DNA from: a bacterium
GTDB lineage: Bacteria > SZUA-79 > Acidulodesulfobacterales > Acidulodesulfobacteraceae
Direction of reading: 5' to 3'
DNA: 64,000 nucleotides
NCBI GenBank assembly: GCA_021795355.1
Contig: JAJYPL010000001.1
Location: forward strand, 1 to 64,000
The position numbers and the translations under genes were made by a program. The notes under the pieces are model-generated. The model had not been told where the DNA came from. It worked only from the letters and a program-made list of their open reading frames with translations, and ran no database searches. This document shows, piece by piece, positions 36,413-45,197 of this stretch (position 1 is its first letter; each line of letters begins with the position of its first letter).

Positions 36413-37627
36413 ATGGCTATTTATAATTACAGGGCAAAAGACAGGCGCGGCGAATTCGTGACGGGCAAAATAGAATCTTCTACCACGGTTTTAGCGGAAA
36501 AGCAGATAGAGGACTTAAAACTTATTCCTATATCTATAGAAGAAGCTTCAAGCTTTTATCTTAAAGATTTTTTTCCGGCGTTTTACGACGTTACCAAAAA
36601 AGACGTAGTAGTTTTTTCAAGACAGCTTGCCGTTCTTTACCAGTCGGGCGTGTCTATAAGCAAAAGCCTCGAATTGTTAATAGAATTTACGAGAAACAGA
36701 AAATTTAAAGAAGTGCTTTTGAAGATTAAGTTTGACGTAGAAAACGGAATGACTTTATCTAAAAGTTTAGCTAAGCATCCCAAAATTTTTTCCGAAATTT
36801 ATGTCGATATGGTCGAACTTGGAGAATCAAGCGGTCTTTTATACGATACGCTGGTAAAACTTGCTCTTTTAACGGAAAAAGAAATAACCGTAAAGACTAA
36901 AGTTAAAAGAGCCGCGTTTTATCCGAAGATAGCCGTTTCCTTAATCGTAACAGCGTTAGTAATTTTTTTAGGTTTTATTATGCCGAGATTTACGTCTTTT
37001 TATAATAAATTTAACGTAAAACTCCCTATAGAAACCAAAATTCTTGTCTATTTATCCAATTTTCTTGTAAACGAATGGCTGCCGTTATTTATTGCGGCGG
37101 CTATACTTGCCGCAGGCGCGGCAATTTATTTAAATTCCTCCTACGGAAGACCCTTGTGGGATAAATGCAAACTTAAGCTGCCTATATTCGGGACGATTTT
37201 TTATAAATCGGCGATGAGCAGATTCGTCAGAATATTCGGACTTTTATATAAAAGCGGACTGCCGGTAAATAAAGTTTTTGAATTAGTGAAAAACGAGACC
37301 GGCAACAAATTTATTTTAAATAAAATAGACGATATTCAAACAGACGTCTCAAAAGGTAAATCCATAACGGAGAGTTTTAAAAATTCAGGAATATTTTCCG
37401 GTATAATTATACAGATGTTAAGCATAGGAGAAGAAACGGGACAGATAGACGAAATGCTTGCAAGGGTGGCAGACTATTTCGACGAAGAGCTGGACCACCG
37501 CATAAGCATGCTCCATGCCAGCATAGAACCCATCTTTCTTACCGTAATTTTCGGCACCGTTTTATTTATTATACTCGCTATATACCTGCCCGCTTTCGAC
37601 GTTATAAATTTTGCAAAAAAAGGTTGA
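36413..37627 (+). CDS. PilC/GspF family type II/IV assembly platform protein
   Basis: A 404-residue inner-membrane platform protein of type IV pilus or type II secretion machines. It starts MAIYNYRAKDRRG, a typical GspF opening. Two T2SSF domains (about 68-190 and 270-392) repeat the pattern with VFSRQLAVLYQSGV and MSRFVRIFGLLYKSGLP. GEETGQIDEML and LGESSGLLYDTL are the paired family motifs. Three membrane helices lie near 170, 220 and 378. Partner ATPase and pilin genes are not in the window, so pilus versus secretion role is unresolved. Confidence 0.9.
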   Translation: MAIYNYRAKDRRGEFVTGKIESSTTVLAEKQIEDLKLIPISIEEASSFYLKDFFPAFYDVTKKDVVVFSRQLAVLYQSGVSISKSLELLIEFTRNRKFKEVLLKIKFDVENGMTLSKSLAKHPKIFSEIYVDMVELGESSGLLYDTLVKLALLTEKEITVKTKVKRAAFYPKIAVSLIVTALVIFLGFIMPRFTSFYNKFNVKLPIETKILVYLSNFLVNEWLPLFIAAAILAAGAAIYLNSSYGRPLWDKCKLKLPIFGTIFYKSAMSRFVRIFGLLYKSGLPVNKVFELVKNETGNKFILNKIDDIQTDVSKGKSITESFKNSGIFSGIIIQMLSIGEETGQIDEMLARVADYFDEELDHRISMLHASIEPIFLTVIFGTVLFIILAIYLPAFDVINFAKKG

Positions 37628-37763
37628 TATTTAATATACAAAAATGATAATATTATTATATATTGATATTCATATATATGATATTATGTATTATTTAACA
37701 TATAACAAATAACCGATATAAATTTCGGAATTGCGAAAATAAGATATTAAAGGGGAGCAGTCG

Positions 37764-38840
37764 ATGAGAAAAAAAAGAATATTTTACGGTATTTTAACTA
37801 CGGCTTTTATAATGTCGGTTTTATCCTTATCGTTAAGCGGATGTTCGGAAAAATCAGCTTATAAAGAAAAAGCCGAAAATAAAATATCCGTCGCCGCGTA
37901 CAAAACCGAATATACTTCAATGCCTGATTTTCTTAAATCTCCGGGCAATACGGATTCTTTAAACAATACGGTTATTTCTGCGCATATAATGGGTTACGTA
38001 GTCATGGAAGACGTTCATCAGGGTCAGCCGGTTAACAGAGGAGAACTTTTATTAAAATTAAGCGCGCCTGAAATCGCTTCAAAATATTACGCCGCTAAAG
38101 CGGGATTCGTCGATGCAAAAAAAACTTACGACAGAATTAAAAGATTATATGCCGAAAATTCGGTTTCGCGCCAGACATACGACAATACGCTGATGCAGTA
38201 TAACGTTGCGAAGGCCGATCTTAACGAAGCCGGAAGTTATTTGAATTATAAAAACATATATTCTCCTATAAACGGAATTATCGTTAAAAAGAACGTTTCA
38301 ATGGGCGACCTGGTTGCGCCGGGGCAGATGCTTCTTATGATACAGGGAGTTAAAAATTTAGAATTCAAAACTTCCGTGAACGTTAAATATTACGATAAAA
38401 TTAAAAACGGCGGCGCCGTAAATCTGAAATTTTCGTCTATAAATAAGAGTATAAAAGGAAAAGTAATATCCGTCGTCCGCTCGGCAAATCCTTACTCCCA
38501 CTCGGTTTTAATAAGGATTTCCATAGCAGAATCCGATATGGACGGGCTTATGCCGGGAATGTACGGAATAGCTTATTTTAAAATAGGCACGGAAAAAGCT
38601 TTAATAGTTCCTAAAGACGCCGTAGTCAGAAGGCTCGGCATAACAGGGGTGTATATCGAGGGCAAATCGGGGCAGGTTATGTTTCAGCCGGTAAAGAAAG
38701 GACCGGTTTATAAGAAAAAATTCACCGTAATTTTAAACGGATTAAATCCGGGAATGACCGTTATAACCGGTAAATTAAATAAAATAGATATCGGCGATTA
38801 CGTAAGTCCAGACTTTGCGGCTGCGTCAGGAAATAAATAA
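37764..38840 (+). CDS. RND efflux periplasmic adaptor (membrane fusion protein)
   Basis: A 358-residue lipoprotein adaptor. The signal peptide ends in a lipobox LSLSGC with the lipidated Cys at 27. Residues ~70-180 hold the biotinyl-lipoyl-like halves (VVMEDVHQGQPVNRGELLLKL and INGIIVKKNVSMGDLV, landmarks HQGQPVNRG and GDLVAPGQ) around a short helical hairpin, then beta-barrel domains. It links the inner-membrane pump to an outer-membrane channel. AGGGGAGCAG precedes the ATG. It is followed by the pump gene after 90 bases. No TolC-like channel gene is nearby. Confidence 0.9.
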   Translation: MRKKRIFYGILTTAFIMSVLSLSLSGCSEKSAYKEKAENKISVAAYKTEYTSMPDFLKSPGNTDSLNNTVISAHIMGYVVMEDVHQGQPVNRGELLLKLSAPEIASKYYAAKAGFVDAKKTYDRIKRLYAENSVSRQTYDNTLMQYNVAKADLNEAGSYLNYKNIYSPINGIIVKKNVSMGDLVAPGQMLLMIQGVKNLEFKTSVNVKYYDKIKNGGAVNLKFSSINKSIKGKVISVVRSANPYSHSVLIRISIAESDMDGLMPGMYGIAYFKIGTEKALIVPKDAVVRRLGITGVYIEGKSGQVMFQPVKKGPVYKKKFTVILNGLNPGMTVITGKLNKIDIGDYVSPDFAAASGNK

Positions 38841-38930
38841 TTTAACTCATAAAAAATTTAACCGGCAGCCTGAAGATAAACGGCATTAACTTAAAAGAAA
38901 TAAAAGAAACATAAGGAGTTTTATAAATAG

Positions 38931-41900
38931 ATGAATAAAAATTTCAACGCTAAAATTACCGAATATTTTATAGAAAATAAAATCACTTTGCTTCTTATAC
39001 TATTCATAATAGGTTTCGGAATAATAGCGGTTATGCTGACGCCGAGACAGTATAATCCCCAGATTATAGTTCCCGCCGCCAACGTAATAGTCAGGTTTCC
39101 GGGGGCAAGCGCCGAGCAGGTTAAAAATTTGGTCACAAAGCCTTTAGAAAGAAAAATGTGGCAGATTCCGGGCGTGAAGCATGTTTATTCAATATCTATG
39201 AATTCAGAGTCTATAGTGACCGTGCAGTTTCACGTAAATGCAAGCCGCGACAAAAGCCTAGTCGATATTTATAATAAAGTCTTTTCAAACTTGGATGAAA
39301 TTCCGAAAGGAGTAATGCGTCCGCTTATAAAACCGATTGACGTAAATCACGTTCCTATTCTTAATATTACGCTATGGAGCAAAAAATACGACGCGGGATA
39401 TCTGACGACTATAGCCGGCAGAATCTTGGATAAATTAGATTCGGTTAAGGGAACAGGGGTAACCTCTTTAAACGGAGCCAGGTATAAACAGCTGAACGTT
39501 TACCTTAATCCGGTAAAAATGGCCGCATATAACGTTTCTCCGCTTATGATAGCGCAGGAGCTTAAAAATACGAACGTTAATATGCCTGCAGGTTTTTTAA
39601 GGAACGACAATAAAAAAACCTTTATTACTGCAGGCGGATATTTTCATCATGTGAGATCTGTTAAAAACTTTATAATATCCGTTTATAACGGCAAACCTGT
39701 TTACTTAAAAGATGTCGCAAAGATTAAAGCTTCATATAAATCATTAAATTTTTTATCGGAAATAGGATTCGGCAGTTATTACAGGAAAATTAACGCAAAC
39801 GACAGAATTATAAAAGGCGCTAAGGGCATTTATCCCGCAGTTACTATCGCCGTTGCTAAAAGAAGGGGCAAAAATGCAGTTACCGTCGTCGATAACGTTC
39901 TTGCCAAGTTTCACAGAATAGCTGAAACAAGCCTGCCTGCCGGAGTTCATTATGCAATAACCAGAAACGACGGCAAAAAGGCGAACAATGCGGTAAATAA
40001 ACTGCTGTTCCATCTTATTATAAGTATAATAATAGTAATAGTCCTGCTTCTGCTTATATTAGGCTGGAGAGAAGCTTTTATAGTCGCCTTTACGATTCCG
40101 CTTATGCTGTTTTTAACCCTCGGAATTGCATATGTTTTTCATCAGACGCTGAATAGGATTACACTGTTTGCTCTTATTCTTTCCTTGGGACTTTTAGTCG
40201 ATAACGCAATAGTCGTCATCGACAATATAGAGAGGGTTTTTTCTAGGGAAAGAAACGTACTTCCGACATATGCCGTGGATGCAGTCAATGAAATAGGAAA
40301 TCCCAATTTTTTTGCGACTCTTGCGGTTATATCTTCTTTTATTCCTATGCTTTTTGTCGGAGGCATGATGGGGCCGTATATGAGACCTATTCCTTTTAAC
40401 GTACCTATAGCAATGCTGGTTTCTTTGTTTGTAGCCCTTACCATAGTTCCGTGGTTTTATCTTAAATTAATGGCAAACGAAAAGGGAACGGCTCTTTTAA
40501 GGAAAAAAGAATTAAAAGAAGAAGGGAAAGACATTAATTCCGGATTATATGCAAGAATATTAAAACCCCTGCTGTCGAGCAAAAAGAAAAGATATATTTT
40601 TATGTCGGTCATTATAATTTTATTTATTTTGGCAATGTCGCTGCCCGTTTTAAAAATTGTTAAATTTAAAATGCTTCCGGTAGCAAATACTAACACTTTT
40701 TTAATTACGGTCAATAAACGTCCCGGTTCTACGTTTGAATCTACAAATATCGCTACGATGCATATAGTAAATTATTTAAAACGTATAAAACAGGTAAAAA
40801 ATTACGTAATCACTGTAGGCACGCCTTCAGTGATAGATTTTTCCGGTCTTTTGAGGGGCGCAAATTTCAGAAACGCAAGCTGGTATTCGGAAATAAGAGT
40901 CAATTTAATAAATAAAGACAAGAGGAGCACTTCGTCTCATCAGCTTGTGTTGAATATACTTCCAGAAGTTCATAAAATAGGAAAAGAATACGATGCCGGC
41001 GTAAAAGTGCTGGAAAGTCCGCCCGGACCTCCGGTAAAGTCCACTATCGTCGCCGAAATATACGGCAGCAGCTATAAAGAGCAGGAAAAGCTTTCTAAAA
41101 TAGTGGAAGCGAGGATGAAAAAAACGAGAGGCGTTACAGACGTTAATTCTTCTTATAAAAAGCGGATAAGGAAAATAATGTTTAAAATAAGAAGAAGAAA
41201 AGCCGCTCTTATGGGGATAACTACGCAAATGATAGCCCAGTCGCTTTATATTTTAAACAACGGTATGAGCGTAGGAACGATACACAAAAAAGGTCATTTG
41301 CATCAGGACGATATATTTTTGAGAATGCCGGACGATTTTAGAACGGGCGTAAATGCTTTGTCTTCGATATGGATTTATGCGCCGAATGCAGGAAGATTAG
41401 TGCCTTTAAATTCCGTCGTCAAAATAAAACGCGGATATCTGCATAATATGATATATCAGAGAGATTTAAAATCGGTAGTCTATGTTTACGGAAAGGTAGT
41501 TAAAAGAAGCCCCATGTATGCAAACTTGGACCTTTTCCTGCATTTTTTAAAACATCCGCTGCCTGCAGGCTATAGGATACGCTGGGGAGGCGAATGGCAT
41601 TTGACGCTCAAAGTTTTTGCCCAGCTCGGCGCGGCTATGGGTATTGCAATTCTGCTTATTTATATATTGCTGGTAGGTTATACAGGTTCTTTTATCGTGC
41701 CTTTAATACTTATGGGCGCTATACCTCTTGAAATGATCGGTATAATGCCGGGTTTCGGCTTAATAGGGGTTTATTTTACGGCCACTTCCATGATAGGCGC
41801 TATTGCTCTGTCCGGCATAGTTATAAGAAATTCGCTTCTTTTGCTTGAATTTATCAACGACAGAAAAAAAGAAGGATATAATATAATAGATTCCCTTGTC

Positions 41901-42122
41901 GCGGCAGGATCAATGAGGGCAAGACCTATTATTATAACGGCTCTTGCCGTAGTATTCGGTTCGGCTATATTAGTAACCGATCCTGTTTGGAACGGTCTGG
42001 CATGGGCTCTTATTTTCGGAATGATAGCTTCCACGACGCTTACGCTTATCGTTATTCCCGTGCTATATTACATGATAGAAGGGAGAAGGTGGCATAAAGA
42101 AGATATTCACGAGAATTTGTAA
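38931..42122 (+). CDS. RND family inner-membrane efflux transporter
   Basis: A 1063-residue pump with the usual 12 membrane helices and two large periplasmic loops. Helix 1 is near residue 15-33. LGLLVDNAIVVIDNIERV is the helix-4 motif with proton-relay aspartates. GAIALSGIVIRNSLLLLEF lies in helix 10. The N-terminal signature RFPGASAEQVKNLVTKPLE is normal for the AcrB/MdtF branch. Substrate is not deducible. Together with the preceding adaptor it probably expels toxic compounds or metals by proton exchange. Length is family-typical. Confidence 0.92.
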   Translation: MNKNFNAKITEYFIENKITLLLILFIIGFGIIAVMLTPRQYNPQIIVPAANVIVRFPGASAEQVKNLVTKPLERKMWQIPGVKHVYSISMNSESIVTVQFHVNASRDKSLVDIYNKVFSNLDEIPKGVMRPLIKPIDVNHVPILNITLWSKKYDAGYLTTIAGRILDKLDSVKGTGVTSLNGARYKQLNVYLNPVKMAAYNVSPLMIAQELKNTNVNMPAGFLRNDNKKTFITAGGYFHHVRSVKNFIISVYNGKPVYLKDVAKIKASYKSLNFLSEIGFGSYYRKINANDRIIKGAKGIYPAVTIAVAKRRGKNAVTVVDNVLAKFHRIAETSLPAGVHYAITRNDGKKANNAVNKLLFHLIISIIIVIVLLLLILGWREAFIVAFTIPLMLFLTLGIAYVFHQTLNRITLFALILSLGLLVDNAIVVIDNIERVFSRERNVLPTYAVDAVNEIGNPNFFATLAVISSFIPMLFVGGMMGPYMRPIPFNVPIAMLVSLFVALTIVPWFYLKLMANEKGTALLRKKELKEEGKDINSGLYARILKPLLSSKKKRYIFMSVIIILFILAMSLPVLKIVKFKMLPVANTNTFLITVNKRPGSTFESTNIATMHIVNYLKRIKQVKNYVITVGTPSVIDFSGLLRGANFRNASWYSEIRVNLINKDKRSTSSHQLVLNILPEVHKIGKEYDAGVKVLESPPGPPVKSTIVAEIYGSSYKEQEKLSKIVEARMKKTRGVTDVNSSYKKRIRKIMFKIRRRKAALMGITTQMIAQSLYILNNGMSVGTIHKKGHLHQDDIFLRMPDDFRTGVNALSSIWIYAPNAGRLVPLNSVVKIKRGYLHNMIYQRDLKSVVYVYGKVVKRSPMYANLDLFLHFLKHPLPAGYRIRWGGEWHLTLKVFAQLGAAMGIAILLIYILLVGYTGSFIVPLILMGAIPLEMIGIMPGFGLIGVYFTATSMIGAIALSGIVIRNSLLLLEFINDRKKEGYNIIDSLVAAGSMRARPIIITALAVVFGSAILVTDPVWNGLAWALIFGMIASTTLTLIVIPVLYYMIEGRRWHKEDIHENL

Positions 42123-42131
42123 AAAAGAAAA

Positions 42132-42158
42132 AGAAAATAAAATCTGACACCTTTTCCT
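42132..42158 (-). repeat. Solo end of the AAAAGGTGTCAGATT element
   Basis: These 27 bases are the exact reverse complement of the left end of the MITE-like element at 54446-54472. Only one end is present here. It separates the RND pump from the crotonase gene. Confidence 0.8.
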
Positions 42159-42213
42159 GATATAATTAATACAATATAATATATTTTTTAATATAAATAT
42201 CGAGGTTATTATT

Positions 42214-42975
42214 ATGCCGGTAAAATTTAATTGCGCAAACAGCTGCATTGCAGAGATAGATTTGGATTTAGGCGGTAAAAATTCTTTTAATATTACCGAA
42301 ATAAACGAACTTATAAAAATATTCGAATCTAATTTAGAAAAAGAAATCGATTTAAAAGCTATCGTAATTAAAAGTACAAATCCGGATTATTTCGCTACAG
42401 GACCTGAAATTAAAGAAATAGCCGGATTGGACAGGGAAGGCGCAAGATATTACGTGACTCTTCTTAACGTATTAACTAAACATATTTCCGAATCGTCCGT
42501 GCCCGTAGTATGTATTATAAACGGCGCCGTCAGCGGTATCGGACTCGATATAGCTTCTTCGTGCGATTTCAGGCTTGCCGGTGAAAAAGCTTCTTTTGCG
42601 GATTTGTCTTCTAAATACGGAATATTATATCCTTCGCATATTATTTTAAGGCTGTCTTTTTTAATAGGAGTGCAGAAAACAAAAGAAATTTTGTTAAGTT
42701 CTAAAATATATACGGCCGAAGATATGCTCGGAATTAATTTTTTAACCGAGTATTTTAGCGGCGAAAATTTTGAAAAAGGCGTTAACGGATTTATAGAAAA
42801 TTTTAAGAATCTTTCCATAGATTCTTTGAGGCTTAAGAAAAAATTATTTATAGATTTATGGAAAAATTATCTTAAAAACAATCAGCTTCCAGCAGAAGAA
42901 ATTTTTTCGGAAATTTTAAAAGAAGGTAAAGACTGGAAAAAATCGATAAAAGATTTTTACGGCGATTCTCTATAA
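42214..42975 (+). CDS. Divergent enoyl-CoA hydratase/isomerase family protein
   Basis: A 253-residue crotonase-fold protein. The oxyanion-hole segments are recognisable as FATGPEIKEIAGL and GAVSGIGLDIASSCDFRLA. The next block, YGILYPSHIILRLSFLIG, normally contains a Gly-Gly and catalytic Glu in hydratases; both are absent here. It may therefore catalyse a different CoA-ester reaction or be a binding protein. The family binds acyl-CoA. It lies directly upstream of the lipoate-binding genes, but a candidate promoter in between suggests a separate transcript. Any link to octanoyl or lipoyl metabolism is speculation. Confidence 0.75.
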   Translation: MPVKFNCANSCIAEIDLDLGGKNSFNITEINELIKIFESNLEKEIDLKAIVIKSTNPDYFATGPEIKEIAGLDREGARYYVTLLNVLTKHISESSVPVVCIINGAVSGIGLDIASSCDFRLAGEKASFADLSSKYGILYPSHIILRLSFLIGVQKTKEILLSSKIYTAEDMLGINFLTEYFSGENFEKGVNGFIENFKNLSIDSLRLKKKLFIDLWKNYLKNNQLPAEEIFSEILKEGKDWKKSIKDFYGDSL

Positions 42976-43033
42976 CTACAGTGCCGGAATTTAATTCCCC
43001 ATTTCTCTCCATTTTGAATTTTTTGCGATATAC

Positions 43034-43062
43034 TTGAGAATAAGAAAAAATTATAGTATTAT
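43034..43062 (+). promoter_or_regulatory. Candidate sigma-70 promoter for the lipoate cluster
   Basis: TTGAGA, 17-base spacer, TATTAT: each hexamer matches the consensus at five of six positions. Start would fall about 40 bases before the first lipoate-binding gene, which has an AAGGAGG site. It would drive the cluster independently of the crotonase gene. Confidence 0.6.
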
Positions 43063-43109
43063 ATAATTAATTCAATTCAATTTAATCTAAAATTAAGGAG
43101 GAATTTATT

Positions 43110-43550
43110 ATGTCGTCCAAGATTAGCGGATGCGATATTCCGGAGGATTTATACTACAGTGTAGAAAAACACGTGTGGGGAAAATTAGGCGACGACGGAA
43201 TAGTTACCGTCGGAATGACGAGCGTAGCTCAAAGCTTAGCCGGTAAACTTTTATACCTTACTCCTAAAAAAGTCGGCCAAAAGATAGCCCAGCTTAAATC
43301 CGTAGCAACGGTGGAAAGCGGAAAATACGTCGGTCCGGTTCCTGCTCCGTTTTCCGGAGAAATAACGGCAATAAACGAAGATGCCGTTAAAAACGTATCC
43401 TTAATAAATTCCGACCCTTACGGCAAAGGATGGGTATGCAGGATTAAAGCCGATAACATAGAAGCAGATAAAAAAAATCTGCTTACGGGAAAAGAGGCGG
43501 TAGAAGCCTACAAGAAAAAGATTGAAGCCGACGGCATTAAGTGCGAATAA
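43110..43550 (+). CDS. lbpA: GcvH-like lipoate-binding protein (LbpA type), copy 1
   Basis: A 146-residue H-protein fold. The lipoylation motif ESGKYVGP places the modified lysine at 72. The N-terminal CDIPEDLYYSVEKHVWGK and DPYGKGWVC are as in the LbpA proteins that serve the sHdr sulfur-oxidation pathway, and differ from classic glycine-cleavage H proteins. No gcvT, gcvP or other glycine-cleavage gene is near. Instead lipoate ligase and two radical SAM genes follow, which matches the described lbpA-sLpl(AB)-lipS1/lipS2 neighbourhoods. It is therefore likely a carrier of sulfur intermediates bound to lipoamide. The assignment from memory of the family needs a tree. AAGGAGG is a strong ribosome site. 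Confidence 0.8.
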   Translation: MSSKISGCDIPEDLYYSVEKHVWGKLGDDGIVTVGMTSVAQSLAGKLLYLTPKKVGQKIAQLKSVATVESGKYVGPVPAPFSGEITAINEDAVKNVSLINSDPYGKGWVCRIKADNIEADKKNLLTGKEAVEAYKKKIEADGIKCE

Positions 43551-43596
43551 AATAAATAAAACTGCAAAATATAATTTGTAAAATTTGGAGATATAA

Positions 43597-44043
43597 ATGC
43601 CTATTTTTAATGAATGCAATCTGCCGGAAGACCTCTATTACGATATTGAAAATCAGGTTTGGGGCAGAAAAAACGGCGACGGAACTTTTACTTTCGGCAT
43701 GACGGATCCGGCGCAGTCTTTAGCCGGCAAGATTCTTTACGCAGACGTTAAAGCCGTCGGCAAAATTATAAAAAAAGGGAAAAGCGCCGCTACAATCGAA
43801 AGCGGAAAATACGTCGGTCCTTTTCCGATGCCTTTTGCCGGCGAAATAGTAGAGGTGAATAAGGAGCTTGAAAACGATTCTCACATTATAAACGCAGATC
43901 CGTACGGAAAAGGCTGGATTGTAAAATTAAAGCCTCTTCCCGAGTCGGTTTCGGACGTAAATTCCCTTCCTTTCGGCGAAGAAGCCGTCAAAGCCTACGT
44001 AAAAAAGCTCGAAAAGGAAGACATAATCTGCAAAAAGAGATAA
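43597..44043 (+). CDS. lbpA: GcvH-like lipoate-binding protein (LbpA type), copy 2
   Basis: A 148-residue paralogue of the preceding protein. It keeps CNLPEDLYYDIENQVWG, the lipoylation motif ESGKYVGP (Lys71) and DPYGKGW, but the regions between have diverged, so duplication is old. Two lipoate carriers side by side are known for some sHdr organisms. The start has only a weak GGAGAT site. Two bases separate it from the radical SAM gene, so they are coupled. Division of labour between the two carriers cannot be seen from sequence. Confidence 0.8.
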   Translation: MPIFNECNLPEDLYYDIENQVWGRKNGDGTFTFGMTDPAQSLAGKILYADVKAVGKIIKKGKSAATIESGKYVGPFPMPFAGEIVEVNKELENDSHIINADPYGKGWIVKLKPLPESVSDVNSLPFGEEAVKAYVKKLEKEDIICKKR

Positions 44044-44045
44044 AT

Positions 44046-45056
44046 ATGAGTTTTTATGAATATAACGAAATTATCGACGAAGAATATGCAGAAGGTTTCG
44101 AAATCAGAAAAGATTATTTCGATTCTGAAATAAATTTTTACGCTCCAAGTATAAAATCTTACGAGACGGAAGATTTTAAAAACACTAAGTCCGACTCCTT
44201 CCCCCCTTTTTCCATTACGGGCGGTTCATGCTCTTTAAAATGCGAACACTGCAATGCGGAAATTTTAAAATCTATGGCTCCGGCTTTAACTCCGGACGAA
44301 CTGTTCGAAAGAGCCGATGCTATTAATAAATCCGGAGGGCTGGGTTTTCTTCTTAGCGGCGGTTCTAACAGCAAAGGAATAGTAGATATTCTGCCTTATA
44401 TAAAAGCTATCAAAAAGATAAAATCGGAATTAAACCTTAAGGTAATAGTACATTGCGGACTTATCACGGAAGAGATAGCCGACGGGCTTTTAGAAGCCGG
44501 AGTGGACTCCGCCATGCTCGATATTATCGGCGAAGAAGATACGATACGTAAAATTTATCATCTTAACGCAGAAGTTAAAGACTATGAAAATTCCTTAAAA
44601 TATTTATCCGACAGAAAAATTCCCTGCTCGCCGCACGTAGTAATAGGGCTGAAACACGGCGTAATAGCGGGAGAATTTAACGCAATAGATATTATATCCG
44701 ATTACGATATATCGTCGCTTGTATTGGTCGGTTTTATGCCTATGCACAATACGAAAATGGAAAACATAATTCCGCCGGCCGCAGAAGAGATAGGAGAGGT
44801 TTTTTTATATGCGCGGAAAAAATTTATTAAAACTCCGGTTCTTTTAGGCTGCGAAAGGCCGTACGGATTGAGCAAGTTTAAAATAGAAGAACTTGCCGTA
44901 AAAGCCGGTTTAAACGGAATAGCGTATCCGTCGGAAGGAATAATTCCTTTCAGCGTAAAATTAGGTTTAAAACCCAAATTTTCCGAGGTATGCTGTTCTT
45001 TAATTTTTTCCGAATCGGCTCTGCCGGTAATAGAAACAGGCAATTTAATCTGCTGA
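44046..45056 (+). CDS. lipS1: Radical SAM protein, LipS1-like lipoyl synthase component
   Basis: A 336-residue radical SAM enzyme. The 4Fe-4S-SAM cluster motif CX3CX2C is at Cys62, Cys66 and Cys69 (SCSLKCEHC). Further Cys residues occur in LGCERPYG and near the C-terminus (EVCCS at 316-317, final residue Cys336) and may hold an auxiliary cluster that supplies sulfur. Lipoyl synthase activity by a LipS1/LipS2 pair is known in archaea and was extended to sHdr bacteria. Adjacent LbpA and ligase genes support that role. Which of the two radical SAM genes is LipS1 is a tentative assignment from size and order. It lacks the CX4CX5C N-terminal motif of standard LipA. Confidence 0.7.
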   Translation: MSFYEYNEIIDEEYAEGFEIRKDYFDSEINFYAPSIKSYETEDFKNTKSDSFPPFSITGGSCSLKCEHCNAEILKSMAPALTPDELFERADAINKSGGLGFLLSGGSNSKGIVDILPYIKAIKKIKSELNLKVIVHCGLITEEIADGLLEAGVDSAMLDIIGEEDTIRKIYHLNAEVKDYENSLKYLSDRKIPCSPHVVIGLKHGVIAGEFNAIDIISDYDISSLVLVGFMPMHNTKMENIIPPAAEEIGEVFLYARKKFIKTPVLLGCERPYGLSKFKIEELAVKAGLNGIAYPSEGIIPFSVKLGLKPKFSEVCCSLIFSESALPVIETGNLIC

Positions 45057-45130
45057 AGCCTAATAGCCGCGCGTAAATATATCGCATTTATATGAACGAT
45101 TATTATATAATAATTTTAAATTAAGCACTT

Positions 45131-45186
45131 GCAAGGCGAGATTGGCGAGCTTCGCCGGACTCAGTCCGACGCGCTCGCAGCGACTA
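45131..45186. repeat. Dispersed GCGAGC-type repeat before the ligase gene
   Basis: A G/C-rich island containing GCGAGCTTCGCCGGACTC and GCGCTCGCAGCGACT stands out from A/T-rich flanks and resembles the repeats at 14511 and 29922. It extends the ligase reading frame upstream with 23 residues that have no ligase homology. Confidence 0.6.
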
Positions 45187-45197
45187 ATTTATTGCGT

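Noticed and set aside
43110-44043. Annotation of the two H-like proteins as glycine cleavage system H
   Set aside because: No P or T protein genes nearby, and the neighbours are lipoate ligase and two radical SAM proteins. The N-terminal and lipoyl motifs fit LbpA better, although a tree would be decisive.
45129-45197. TTG start 23 codons before the ligase ATG
   Set aside because: The added residues derive from the dispersed GCGAGC-type repeat and match no ligase.
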